Positions 41,812-50,417 of a stretch of 64,000 nucleotides of DNA are shown here, piece by piece (the first letter of the stretch is position 1; every line of letters starts with the position of its first letter). Source of the DNA: CAJCJE01 sp035948315 (GTDB taxonomy: Bacteria > Actinomycetota > Actinomycetes > Mycobacteriales > Pseudonocardiaceae). The DNA lies in NCBI GenBank assembly GCA_035948315.1, contig DASZJG010000024.1, positions 117,381 to 181,380 of the forward strand. The letters are read 5' to 3'. Made by a program: the position numbers and the translations under genes. The notes beneath the pieces are model-generated. The model saw only the letters and a program-made list of their open reading frames with translations, did no database searches and had not been told where the DNA came from.

Positions 41812-42878
41812 TGCAGTTGCCCGTGATGCCGCCGGTGCGGCCGATGCTCGCCAAGGCCGTGCATGAGTTGCCGCGCGACCCCGGCCTGCGCTACGAACCG
41901 AAATGGGACGGCTTCCGCTGCGTCGTGTTCCGCGACGGTGCCGAGATCGAGTTGGGTTCCCGCAACGACCGCCCGCTGACCAGGTATTTTCCCGAGGTCG
42001 CCGAGCTGCTGCGGGAGGCGTTGCCGCCGCGCTGCGTCGTCGACGGCGAGATCGTCGTGGTCTCCGAGGCCGGCCTGGACTTCGACCAGTTGCAGAACCG
42101 GCTGCACCCGGCCGCGTCCCGGGTGAACAAGCTGGCGGTCGAGACGCCGGCCAGCTTTATCGCCTTCGACCTGCTCGCGCTCGGTGACGAGGACGTGACC
42201 GCCGAGCCGTTCGTGCAGCGGCGCCGCAGGCTGGAGGGCATGCTCGACCCGAGCCTGACCAGGGTGCTGCTCACCCCGATGACCGAGGACCCGGACACCG
42301 CGCAGGACTGGTTCACCCGGTTCGAGGGCGCCGGCTTCGACGGGGTGATGGCCAAGGCCGCCGACGCCCCGTACGAGCAGGACAAGCGGGTGATGTGGAA
42401 GGTCAAGCACGAGCGCACCGCCGACTGCGTCGTGGCCGGCTTCCGCTGGCACAAGGACGGCAACGGCGTTGGCTCGCTGCTGCTCGGCCTCTACGACGAC
42501 AACGGCATGCTCCATCACGTCGGCGTGGCCAGCAGCTTCACCGCCGCGCGGCGCAAGGAACTGGTCGACGAACTCGCGCCGCTGCGCGAGAACGCGCTGG
42601 AACAGCACCCGTGGCGCGGCTGGGCCGAGGTCCAGGCCGAGGCGGGCGGGCGGATGCCGGGTGGGCAGAGCCGCTGGAGCGCGGGCAAGGACCTGTCCTG
42701 GGAGCCGCTGCGCATCGAGTTCGTCGCCGAGGTCCGCTACGAGCACGTGCTCGCCGGCCGCTTCCGGCACGGCGGCCGACTGGTCCGGTTCCGGCCGGAC
42801 CGCACGCCCGAGTCGTGCACCTACGGCCAACTCGAACAGGTCGCGCCAGCCGAACTCGCTGAGGTCTTCAAGAAATGA
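41811..42878 (+). CDS. ligC: ATP-dependent DNA ligase, LigC/LigD ligase-domain type
   Basis: A 355-residue ATP-dependent ligase matching actinobacterial LigC. Motif I is EPKWDGFR with Lys31 as the adenylated residue; VVDGEIVV is motif III, FIAFDLLAL motif IIIa, GVMAKAADAPYEQ motif IV and WKVKHERTADCVV motif V; an OB-fold domain with VGVASSFTAARR and LRIEFVAEVRYEH completes it. It seals DNA nicks, probably with Ku and the polymerase encoded next. The stop overlaps the polymerase start by 4 bp. Nuclease and polymerase domains of a full LigD are absent from this chain. Confidence 0.95.
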   Translation: MQLPVMPPVRPMLAKAVHELPRDPGLRYEPKWDGFRCVVFRDGAEIELGSRNDRPLTRYFPEVAELLREALPPRCVVDGEIVVVSEAGLDFDQLQNRLHPAASRVNKLAVETPASFIAFDLLALGDEDVTAEPFVQRRRRLEGMLDPSLTRVLLTPMTEDPDTAQDWFTRFEGAGFDGVMAKAADAPYEQDKRVMWKVKHERTADCVVAGFRWHKDGNGVGSLLLGLYDDNGMLHHVGVASSFTAARRKELVDELAPLRENALEQHPWRGWAEVQAEAGGRMPGGQSRWSAGKDLSWEPLRIEFVAEVRYEHVLAGRFRHGGRLVRFRPDRTPESCTYGQLEQVAPAELAEVFKK

Positions 42879-43885
42879 CCGACGACGCCGTCACGCTGGA
42901 CCTCGACGGGGTCGAGGTGTCGGTGTCGCATCCGGACAAGGTGTTCTTCCCAACGGGCGGCCAGACCAAGCTGGATCTGGTCCGCTATTACCAGGCCGTG
43001 GCAGCTCCGCTGCTGGCCACCATCGGCGGCAGGCCGGTGCTGCTGGAGCGCTATCCCGGGGGAGCGGGCGGCAAGTCGTTCTTCCAGAAGCGCGTGCCCA
43101 AGTCCGCGCCGTCCTGGCTCACCACAACCGTGGTGTCCACGCCGAACGGCACCACCAGCGACGCGCTGGTCGCCAAGGATCTCGCGCACATCGTCTGGGC
43201 GGTCAACCTCGGCTGCATCGGCTTCCACGTCTGGCCGATCCACGCGGCCACTCCCGAGGTCACCGACGAACTGCGCATCGACCTCGACCCGTCGCCCGGC
43301 ATCGGCTTCGCTGAGCTGCGCGAGGCCGCCGGCCTGACCAGGGCTTTCCTGGACGAACTCGGCATCGAGGCGCACGTGAAGACGTCCGGCTCGCGCGGCC
43401 TGCACATCTACGTGACCCTCGAACCGCACTGGGACGGCTACCAGGTCCGCGCCGCCGCGGTCGCGCTCGCCCGCGCCCTCGAACGTCGCCATCCCGACCT
43501 GATCACCGCGCAGTGGTGGAAGGAGGAGCGCGGCGCCCGGGTGTTCGTCGACTTCAACCAGAACGCCCCGCACAAGACCGTGTTCGGTGCCTGGTGCGTC
43601 CGGCCGCGCGTCGGTGGGCAGGTCTCCACGCCGATCAGCTGGGCCGAACTCGACACCGTCGAACCCGACACGCTCACCCTGGAGACGGTCCCGCCCCGCG
43701 TCGCAGCGCACGGCGACCCGTGGGCCGAGTCGCTGACCCGGCCACAGTCGATCGAGCCGCTGCTGGAACGCTCCCGCGCCGATTTCGCCGCCGGCCTGAT
43801 GGACGCGCCCTGGCCGCCGGTCTACCCCAAGATGCCCAATGAACCACCCCGCGTCGCCCCGAGCCGCGCCCGCGCCGCCGAGTAG
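42875..43885 (+). CDS. LigD-type primase-polymerase (LigPol)
   Basis: A 336-residue stand-alone archaeo-eukaryotic primase-type polymerase, equivalent to the LigD POL domain. The catalytic aspartates Asp136 and Asp138 sit in RIDLDPSPG, the nucleotide-binding SGSRGLHIYV and the third acidic residue in VFVDFNQNAPHKT follow; VSHPDKVFFP opens the fold. It fills gaps with ribonucleotides at broken ends. Its start overlaps the ligase stop (ATGA), so polymerase and ligase are made together as a split LigD. An 18-bp stem-loop follows the gene. Confidence 0.95.
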   Translation: MTDDAVTLDLDGVEVSVSHPDKVFFPTGGQTKLDLVRYYQAVAAPLLATIGGRPVLLERYPGGAGGKSFFQKRVPKSAPSWLTTTVVSTPNGTTSDALVAKDLAHIVWAVNLGCIGFHVWPIHAATPEVTDELRIDLDPSPGIGFAELREAAGLTRAFLDELGIEAHVKTSGSRGLHIYVTLEPHWDGYQVRAAAVALARALERRHPDLITAQWWKEERGARVFVDFNQNAPHKTVFGAWCVRPRVGGQVSTPISWAELDTVEPDTLTLETVPPRVAAHGDPWAESLTRPQSIEPLLERSRADFAAGLMDAPWPPVYPKMPNEPPRVAPSRARAAE

Positions 43886-43952
43886 CCGCGATGTTTCGAG
43901 GGGATTCGAAACAGTTGACCGGATTGTCCGCATACCGATATTCATGACCGCG

Positions 43953-44000
43953 ACACGGTTCGGCCGTCCGGGCAGAGGGGATCGGACGGCCGAACCGTGT
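43953..44000. terminator. perfect 18-bp stem-loop after the ligase-polymerase operon
   Basis: ACACGGTTCGGCCGTCCG (43953-43970) and its exact reverse complement (43983-44000) flank a 12-nt loop. It lies 67 bp after the polymerase stop and 80 bp before the glucosidase start. There is no T tract. Probably a terminator for the repair genes; a regulator site of the glucosidase is the alternative. Confidence 0.75.
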
Positions 44001-44029
44001 TGTGAGGCAGGCGGGCGACCGCCGATACC

Positions 44030-44035
44030 TACAAT
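44030..44035 (+). promoter_or_regulatory. -10 element TACAAT upstream of the GH13 gene
   Basis: A near-consensus -10 hexamer 45 nt before the GTG at 44081; no good -35 is visible. The predicted leader carries the GGGGAG ribosome site at 44072-44077. Confidence 0.4.
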
Positions 44036-44080
44036 CTGGTTCTGCGCTACGGCAACGGCGGCAACCACGTTGGGGAGCCA

Positions 44081-45688
44081 GTGAGCAACACGCAATGGTG
44101 GCGCGATGCCGTCGTCTACCAGACCTACCTCCGCTCGTTCGCGGACTCGGGCGGCGACGGCATCGGTGACCTGGCCGGCATCGCGGAGCGGCTGGACCAC
44201 CTCGCCGCGCTCGGGGTCGACGCGATCTGGCTGAACCCGTGCTACCCGTCGCCGAACAAGGACGGCGGCTACGACGTGGCCGACTACACCACGGTCGACC
44301 TGGTGTACGGCGGCCTGCCGGCCTTCGACAAGCTGCTCACCGCCGCCCACGAACGCGGCCTGCGGGTCCTGATGGACCTGGTGCCCAACCACTGCTCGGA
44401 TCGGCATCCCTGGTTCCAGCAGGCACTCGTCGCGGCGCCCGGTTCGCCGGAGCGGGCCAGGTTCCACTTCCGGGACGGCAAGGGCCCGGACGGCGCCGAA
44501 CCGCCGAACAACTGGCGATCGACCTTCTCCGGCTCGGCGTGGACGCGCGTTGCCGGTGAGCAGTGGTACCTGCACAGCTTCGACTCCAGCCAGCCCGACT
44601 TCAACTGGGCCAACGAGGAGGTCCGCGAGCTGTTCGACGACGTGCTGCGCACCTGGTTCGACCGGCACGTGGACGGCTTCCGGATCGACGTCGCCTACGC
44701 CATGGTCAAGCACCCGGACCTGCCTGAGCTGGCCGATCCGAGGGAGAACCCGTACGCCTGGAACCAGCCGGGCGTGCACGAGATCTTCGCGCGCTGGCGC
44801 GCCATCGCCGAGAGCTACCAGCGCGACATCCCGCTGATCGGCGAGGTCTGGCTCGCGCCTGCCGAGGCGGGCGAGTACATCGAGCCGGGTCGGCTGAACC
44901 AGGTCTTCTACTTCGACCTGATGATCCAGTCCTGGGACCCGGCCGCGTTCCGCGCGTCGATCGAGGCGACCGTGGCCAGCGTGCCGGAGGGTGGGGGAGG
45001 GCCGGCGTGGACGCTGAACAACCACGACGTGCACCGCTCGGTGAGCCGCTACGGCCTGACCAATCCCGAACCGATGGACACCGACGACGCGCACGCCGTC
45101 AAGACCCGCGCGCGCGGCACGGTGGACGTCGAACTCGGCGGGCGTCGCGCCCGCGCGGCCGCGTTGCTGCTGCTCGCCCTGCCGGGTTCGGCCTACCTGT
45201 ACCAGGGGGAGGAGTTGGGCCTGCCCGAAGTCATGGATCTGCCGGACGACGCGCGGCGCGACCCGATCTGGTTCCGCTCCGGCGGCCGCGAGCACGGCCG
45301 CGACGGCAGCCGGGTGCCGCTGCCCTGGACTCCCGACCGCCCCACCTTCGGCTTCGCACCGCCCGGCGCGGCGAACCCGTGGCTGCCGCAACCCGACTGG
45401 TTCGCCGACTACGCGGTGTCCACACAGGACGGTGTGCCCGACTCGACGCTGAGCCTGTACCGGGCCGCGCTGCCGCTGCGTCGAATCCTGTTCGCGGGCA
45501 ACGGTTTCGCCTGGCTCGACGCCGGCCGCGAGGACGTACTGGCGTTCCGGCACGGGGCCGGGGTGAGCGTGACCAACATGGGCTCGGAGCCGTTCGCCGT
45601 GCCGGCCGAATGGGGCGAGATCGCGCTGCGCAGTGTGCGCGGCGAGAGCCGCGATCTCACCCCGGGGACCGGCGCGTGGCTCCGGTGA
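44081..45688 (+). CDS. GH13 alpha-glucosidase / oligo-1,6-glucosidase
   Basis: A 535-residue cytosolic GH13 enzyme. WWRDAVVYQTYLRSFADSGG, GVDAIWLNPCYPSPN and DLVPNHCSDRHPWF (region I) open the barrel; the nucleophile aspartate is in DGFRIDVAYAM, the acid/base glutamate in IPLIGEVWL and the transition-state aspartate in LNNHDVHRS. LPGSAYLYQGEELGLPEV is typical of alpha-glucosidases cleaving short malto- or isomalto-oligosaccharides. GTG start with GGGGAG upstream. No transporter or GH13 regulator is adjacent. Its stop lies 13 bp from the convergent proS stop. Confidence 0.94.
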   Translation: MSNTQWWRDAVVYQTYLRSFADSGGDGIGDLAGIAERLDHLAALGVDAIWLNPCYPSPNKDGGYDVADYTTVDLVYGGLPAFDKLLTAAHERGLRVLMDLVPNHCSDRHPWFQQALVAAPGSPERARFHFRDGKGPDGAEPPNNWRSTFSGSAWTRVAGEQWYLHSFDSSQPDFNWANEEVRELFDDVLRTWFDRHVDGFRIDVAYAMVKHPDLPELADPRENPYAWNQPGVHEIFARWRAIAESYQRDIPLIGEVWLAPAEAGEYIEPGRLNQVFYFDLMIQSWDPAAFRASIEATVASVPEGGGGPAWTLNNHDVHRSVSRYGLTNPEPMDTDDAHAVKTRARGTVDVELGGRRARAAALLLLALPGSAYLYQGEELGLPEVMDLPDDARRDPIWFRSGGREHGRDGSRVPLPWTPDRPTFGFAPPGAANPWLPQPDWFADYAVSTQDGVPDSTLSLYRAALPLRRILFAGNGFAWLDAGREDVLAFRHGAGVSVTNMGSEPFAVPAEWGEIALRSVRGESRDLTPGTGAWLR

Positions 45689-45701
45689 TCAGCACCGTCG
45701 C

Positions 45702-47120
45702 TCAGTACGCGCGGGCGAAGATCACCCGCTTGCCGTAGGCGGACGGCGCGCCGCAGCGTACGCAACCGCCCGACTCGGCCTGGCCGGCCTCGGGTATGCA
45801 GCGCGGCGTCGCCGCCGTCTCGGCCTTGATCTCGTCCTCGCAGTCCGGCCTGCCGCAGTGCAATGCACTCGCCCAGCCGATGGCGACCGCGTCGGTGAAC
45901 TCCGGCCACGAGTTCACAGACGCGGTGCGCGACTCGCGGAACTCGATCGCGCGCTCGACAAGGCGGTCGTGGAACCGGGCCAGTTCCGCGACGAGGGTCT
46001 CGGGCGCGGTGGCCAGGTCGATCGGCGTCTTGCCCTCCTCGCCGATGCGCCTGGACAGCAGCGCCGTGCCGGCCGCGAGGTCGCGCGGGCCGATCTCCAG
46101 CCGCAGCGGCACACCGCGCAGCTCCCAGTCGTTGAACTTGAAGCCGGGCGAGACGTGCGGCCGATCGTCCACATGCGTCCGAATGCCCGCCGCCCTCAGC
46201 CGCGCCGCCAGGTCGCGGGACGCCTCGCGCGGCTCGTCGCCGCGTCCGATCGGCACGATCACCACCTGGTGGGGCGCGAGTTTCGGCGGCAGCACGAGGC
46301 CCTTGTCGTCGCCGTGCGTCATCACGATCGCGCCGATCATCCGCGTCGTCATGCCCCACGACGTGGTGTGGCACAGCTCCAGTCGACCCTCCTCGTTCGA
46401 GAACCGGATGCCGAACGCGTTCGCGAAGTTCGTGCCGAGATAGTGCGACGTGCCGCACTGCAACGCCTTGCCGTGGCGCATCATCGACTCGACCGTGTAG
46501 GTGCGCACCGCGCCCGCGAACCGCTCACCGGGCGTCTTCTCGCCGGGCACCATCGGAATCGCCGCGAATTCCCGCGCCACGTCGTGATAGACGCCGAGCA
46601 TCTGCAGGGTCTCGCGCATCGCGTCGGCCTCGTCCGCGTGCGCGGTGTGACCTTCCTGCCAGAGGAACTCGGTGGTGCGCAGGAACATGCGCGGCCGCAG
46701 CTCCCAGCGCACCGCGTTCGCCCACTGGTTGAGCAGCAGCGGCAGGTCGCGGTGCGAGGAGATCCACTTGGCCATCATCTCGCCGATGACCGTCTCCGAC
46801 GTCGGCCGGACGACCAGCGGCTCCTCCAGTTCCTTGCCGCCCGCATGGGTGACGACGGCCAGCTCGGGGGAGAAGCCCTCGACGTGTTCGGCCTCGCGCT
46901 TGAGGAAGGAATCCGGGATGAACAAAGGGAAGTAGGCGTTCTCGTGGCCGGTGTCCTTGATGCGCCGGTCGAGTTCGGCCTGGAGCAGTTCCCAGATCCG
47001 GTACCCGTACGGTCGGATCACCATGGTGCCCTTGGCCGGCCCGCGCTCGACCAGCGCGGCCTGGGTGATCGTCTCGTTGTACCAGGAGGAAAAGTCCTCG
47101 CTCTGGGAAGCGACTGCCAT
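45702..47120 (-). CDS. proS: prolyl-tRNA synthetase, archaeal/eukaryotic (ProS type 3) form
   Basis: A 472-residue class II synthetase that charges tRNA-Pro. Motif 2 and 3 regions are RMFLRTTEFLWQEGHTAH and the late SWGMTTRMIGAIVMTHGD; VVRPTSETVIGEMM, GHENAYFPLFIP and the C-terminal zinc-binding part (CGRPDCEDE, RCIPE, GGCVRCG) mark the short archaeal/eukaryotic-like type, which lacks the large editing insertion of ordinary bacterial ProRS. Many actinobacteria carry this form, sometimes besides a bacterial one. The ATG at 47120 sits 8 nt after TAGCCT, a leaderless geometry; the frame extends to 47162 without support. Confidence 0.93.
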   Translation of the reverse strand: MAVASQSEDFSSWYNETITQAALVERGPAKGTMVIRPYGYRIWELLQAELDRRIKDTGHENAYFPLFIPDSFLKREAEHVEGFSPELAVVTHAGGKELEEPLVVRPTSETVIGEMMAKWISSHRDLPLLLNQWANAVRWELRPRMFLRTTEFLWQEGHTAHADEADAMRETLQMLGVYHDVAREFAAIPMVPGEKTPGERFAGAVRTYTVESMMRHGKALQCGTSHYLGTNFANAFGIRFSNEEGRLELCHTTSWGMTTRMIGAIVMTHGDDKGLVLPPKLAPHQVVIVPIGRGDEPREASRDLAARLRAAGIRTHVDDRPHVSPGFKFNDWELRGVPLRLEIGPRDLAAGTALLSRRIGEEGKTPIDLATAPETLVAELARFHDRLVERAIEFRESRTASVNSWPEFTDAVAIGWASALHCGRPDCEDEIKAETAATPRCIPEAGQAESGGCVRCGAPSAYGKRVIFARAY

Positions 47121-47134
47121 GCCGGCAGAGGCTA
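47121..47134 (-). promoter_or_regulatory. leaderless promoter -10 element of proS
   Basis: On the minus strand TAGCCT (47134-47129) is followed by 8 nt and the ATG at 47120, with no ribosome site. It supports the shorter proS start. Confidence 0.5.
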
Positions 47135-47179
47135 ACCGACGCACGCCGAACCGGCGCGCCATTTTTTGAAGGCCAACTG

Positions 47180-49822
47180 TCAGCGGCTGGCGCCGAGGCA
47201 GATGAACGGGCGGCGGAACGGGTCGACCGCGATGGCGTCGGCGAGCGCGGCCGCCGGGGCCGCGCCCGCGGCGAGGCGGCGGTGGTAGTCGGCCATCGCG
47301 GCGGACGCGGCCTCGTCACCGACTCGGGTGACGGCCGCGGTCACGGTTCGGCCGCCCGCGGCCAGCAGCGCGCCCGCGAAGCCGAGCGCCTCGTCGCCGG
47401 GCCGGATCCGGGACAGCGCCAACTCGCAGGCGGCGAGCACGACGTGTTGGGGCGGGCGGCGCAGCCGGGTGATCTCGTGCGCGTACAGCGCGCCGTCCAG
47501 GAGTTCCAGGTACGAGAACAGCGCGTTCTCCGGCTCGTGGGTGCCGTGCGCGGCGACGTGGGCCAGTGCCGCGCCGTCGAGCGCGGCGAGCACGCCGGAC
47601 ACGGTCGCGCCGTCGGTGCCGATCACCGTCGCGTCGGGGTGGTGCGCGCGCAGGCTGCCGACCTCGCCGACGGCCGCGCTCAGGTGCGGGCCGCCGACCA
47701 GCACCGTGTGGCCCTCGTGGTCGTCGGCGCGGGCCGCCGCCAGCCACGCGGTCGCGGACGGCGCGACCACCGCCGGCCGACCGCGCAGCGAAGGGAGCGC
47801 GCCCCAGGCGGTCGCGTACAGCGCGCCGGTCGGGATGATCACCAGTTCGCGGTCGCCGATCAGCTTGGCCAGCGGCCGGATCAGCCGAGTGTCCAGGCGC
47901 TCGGCGCGGCGGGACGCGGAGTTGGACACCGCGGTCGCGAGCGGCGCGGGCAGCGAGTCCGGGGCGAGCGCGTCCAGGTCGGCGTGCAGTTCCTGGGCGG
48001 CCACCGTGACATCGGTCCCGTCGCCGAGATGCAGCAGCCGGACCCGGCCGCCGCACACGACCAACGCGGAGATCTCGTTGTTGGACTGGAGAAAGCTGAC
48101 CATGGCCCGCTCGCCGAGCTGCGCCATCACCTCGGTGATGTCCGCGATCGGGCGGGCCGAGCCCCACGGGCTGTCCTGCCAGCCGAGCCGGATCATCTCG
48201 CGGCCCAGCGACGCGTGCCGGGACACCAGCTCACGACTCGGCGCGCCGGTCAGCCGCGCCTGCTGCACGGCCCGGCTCAGGTACCGGTACTCGCGCACCT
48301 TGTCGGCCAGCGCGGGATCGTCGGGCGGTGGCAGCGGCTGGTACCGGTAGACCTGCGCCCTGGTCCGCTCCAGCCAGCCGAACAGCTGCCGTGCGGGCGA
48401 CCGCGAGTGCTCGATGACCAGCCGTACGGCGAGCCTGCCCAGTTCGCGACCGTGCAGCGCGGTGCCGGACACCAGTTCGGCGCCCGCCATCCGGTCGCGG
48501 ACCCGGTTCAGTTCGGTGAGCCCTGCTCTGGCCTGGCTGAACGCCCGACGCCGGTCGCCGCGCGCGACGGCCAGTTCGGCGAGGCAGAGCCTGCGCATCA
48601 TCCGGTGGTCGACCGGCGTGACCTTGCGCGGCCTCGGCACCAGTTCGAACTGTTCGGCCGCGGTGGCCACCATGCCGCGCCGCAACTGCACGCGGACCGC
48701 GAGCATCCTGGCCACCGCCGACTCGTCGACCAGCTTCAGCTCGGCCAGTTCCGCGGCGAGTTCAACGGCCCGTTCGGACAGTTTGGCCGGCACCCGGTCC
48801 CGCGCCAGCGCGTCGGTCACGTCCGCGCGCAACCTGATCAGCGACACGATCGCGGCCCAGGCCCGATCGCCGTGCCGACGGAACCGGCGCTGCGCCGCGT
48901 TCGCGTGCCGGTGCGTTGTGGCCAGGTCGCCCTGGACCACGGCGGCCGCCGCGCGCAGCAGTTCGGCCTCCGCCAGGTGCCGGAAGTCGCGCTGGGCCCG
49001 CAACTGCGGGATGACCTCGTCGAGCAGGGTGGCGGCCTCGTCGGCGAGGCCGGCGGTGAGCAGGATCTCAGCCTGGTCGGTGCGCAGTTTCGGCAGCGCG
49101 CTCGGGCTCAGCTCGCGGTAGCTCTCGCCCGCCTTCTCCTGGTGCAGCAGGGCCTGCGGAATGTCGCCGATCCGCCAGGCCAGCGAGCCGTGCGCGTGAT
49201 GGGCCTTGGCCTTGAGGATGGTCAGATCGGCCGCGTCCGGCCGATTCGGCTCGGCGAGCCCGGAATCGACGACTTCGGTCAGCCTGCGCAGGTCCCGATC
49301 GGCCGGTCCGGGATGGCCGACGGCGATGTGCGCGAGGCCGCGGTTGAGCAGGTTGGTCGCGAGACTGTAATGGTCGGCGAACCCTCGGGTATGGCTGCGT
49401 TCGCCGATGACGATGCCCTCGTCCAGTTCGGCGATGGCCTCCGCGAGGCGGTTCGTGCGGGCGTAGAGCAGGCCGCGCTGGCCGTGCACCTTGGCCGCGA
49501 GGTCGTCCCGCAACTGCTGGTCGACGACCTCGGTGAGACCCTTCTCCGCCGAGGCGAGCCAGGCCAGGCCCGCCGTGAGACCGTGGATCTCGGTATCGGC
49601 GGAGGAGAGCGTGATCATGATCCGGGCGCGCAGCTCGGCCGATGCGGTCTGCTCGGTGTCCTCCAGCAGCCGCAGCGCCCTGCGCAGCAGTTGGGCGGCG
49701 TCGTGCGGCCGCCACGTGTTGACGGCGGCCCGGCCTCGGCGGTACATCGCGTCGGCCGCTCGTCGTCGATCCGCGTCATCGTCAGATGAGCGCGCTCGAT
49801 CCGCGCGGGTCGACTCGGCCAC
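47180..49822 (-). CDS. TPR-CHAT protease
   Basis: An 880-residue caspase-like protein. Residues about 20-550 are TPR-type helical repeats (RRALRLLEDTEQTAS, ATNLLNRGLAHIAVGH and similar). Residues about 580-880 form a CHAT peptidase domain: TGALYATAWGALPSL, catalytic His759 in AHVAAHGTHEPENAL and catalytic Cys799 in VVLAACELALS, then GDEALGFAGALLAAGGRTV. CHAT proteases are clan CD enzymes triggered through partner sensing, as in bacterial gasdermin and CRISPR-associated TPR-CHAT systems. It is the last gene of the operon with an ECF sigma factor and a small two-part protein. The target of cleavage is unknown. Confidence 0.9.
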   Translation of the reverse strand: MAESTRADRARSSDDDADRRRAADAMYRRGRAAVNTWRPHDAAQLLRRALRLLEDTEQTASAELRARIMITLSSADTEIHGLTAGLAWLASAEKGLTEVVDQQLRDDLAAKVHGQRGLLYARTNRLAEAIAELDEGIVIGERSHTRGFADHYSLATNLLNRGLAHIAVGHPGPADRDLRRLTEVVDSGLAEPNRPDAADLTILKAKAHHAHGSLAWRIGDIPQALLHQEKAGESYRELSPSALPKLRTDQAEILLTAGLADEAATLLDEVIPQLRAQRDFRHLAEAELLRAAAAVVQGDLATTHRHANAAQRRFRRHGDRAWAAIVSLIRLRADVTDALARDRVPAKLSERAVELAAELAELKLVDESAVARMLAVRVQLRRGMVATAAEQFELVPRPRKVTPVDHRMMRRLCLAELAVARGDRRRAFSQARAGLTELNRVRDRMAGAELVSGTALHGRELGRLAVRLVIEHSRSPARQLFGWLERTRAQVYRYQPLPPPDDPALADKVREYRYLSRAVQQARLTGAPSRELVSRHASLGREMIRLGWQDSPWGSARPIADITEVMAQLGERAMVSFLQSNNEISALVVCGGRVRLLHLGDGTDVTVAAQELHADLDALAPDSLPAPLATAVSNSASRRAERLDTRLIRPLAKLIGDRELVIIPTGALYATAWGALPSLRGRPAVVAPSATAWLAAARADDHEGHTVLVGGPHLSAAVGEVGSLRAHHPDATVIGTDGATVSGVLAALDGAALAHVAAHGTHEPENALFSYLELLDGALYAHEITRLRRPPQHVVLAACELALSRIRPGDEALGFAGALLAAGGRTVTAAVTRVGDEAASAAMADYHRRLAAGAAPAAALADAIAVDPFRRPFICLGASR

Positions 49823-49892
49823 CGCGCTATGTCACCACACCAGCTCCCCGCGCCGAAACCCACCCGAGTGATCGACGCCGGGGCTGTGACTG

Positions 49893-50417
49893 TTAACGCA
49901 TGATCGTCGGCGTCACCACCGTTCTGGGGCGCTGGCCCTCGGGGACGGCCAGGTGCACCAGCAGTTGGGTGCAGCCGAGCGGGACATTGGTCAACACGAA
50001 CCGGCCGCCGTCATCGGCGTCGGTGGTCTGCGAGTCGAATCCCTCGACCCGCACCTCGATCGTGTGCGGACCGGAGGGCACCAGCCAACCGTCGAAGCGG
50101 TGGCCGCCCGCCGCGGGCGCGATGCTGACCATGACGGTCAGGTCCTCCACGGTGAAGGTCATGGTGCTCGGTCCGGCTTGGCTGCGCACCCCAGCCAGTT
50201 GTGCGGCCGGCGAACGTTGAGCGATCTCGATGAATTCGGGATTCTCCAGTTCGAGCGCGAACTGGATCCGCGCCACCAGATCCGGTGGCATGGGATCGGC
50301 TAGCACAAGCAGGTCCCCCAGCTCGTTGAGCAACTCGGTGTCTTCGGGTGACAGGCCGAGGGCTGACAGTCCTTCCCCCGCCCTCCCGGGCCCAGTCGGG
50401 CCACCGGGTGGGTTCAC
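49893..50417 (-). CDS. small two-part protein: helical N terminus, beta-rich C terminus
   Basis: A 174-residue protein. Residues 20-60 are helical (DTELLNELGDLLVLADPMPPDLVARIQFALEL), with the ADPMPPDLV wording often seen near the start of actinobacterial anti-sigma-type proteins. Residues 80-170 are beta-rich with WLVPSGPHTIEVRVEGF and GRFVLTNVPLGCTQLLVHL, like a carboxypeptidase-regulatory or transthyretin-like module. No membrane segment or zinc motif. Its start overlaps the ECF sigma gene stop by 4 bp and the CHAT gene follows after 70 bp. A role as sigma regulator or CHAT substrate is inferred from context only. Confidence 0.75.
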   Translation of the reverse strand: MNPPGGPTGPGRAGEGLSALGLSPEDTELLNELGDLLVLADPMPPDLVARIQFALELENPEFIEIAQRSPAAQLAGVRSQAGPSTMTFTVEDLTVMVSIAPAAGGHRFDGWLVPSGPHTIEVRVEGFDSQTTDADDGGRFVLTNVPLGCTQLLVHLAVPEGQRPRTVVTPTIMR

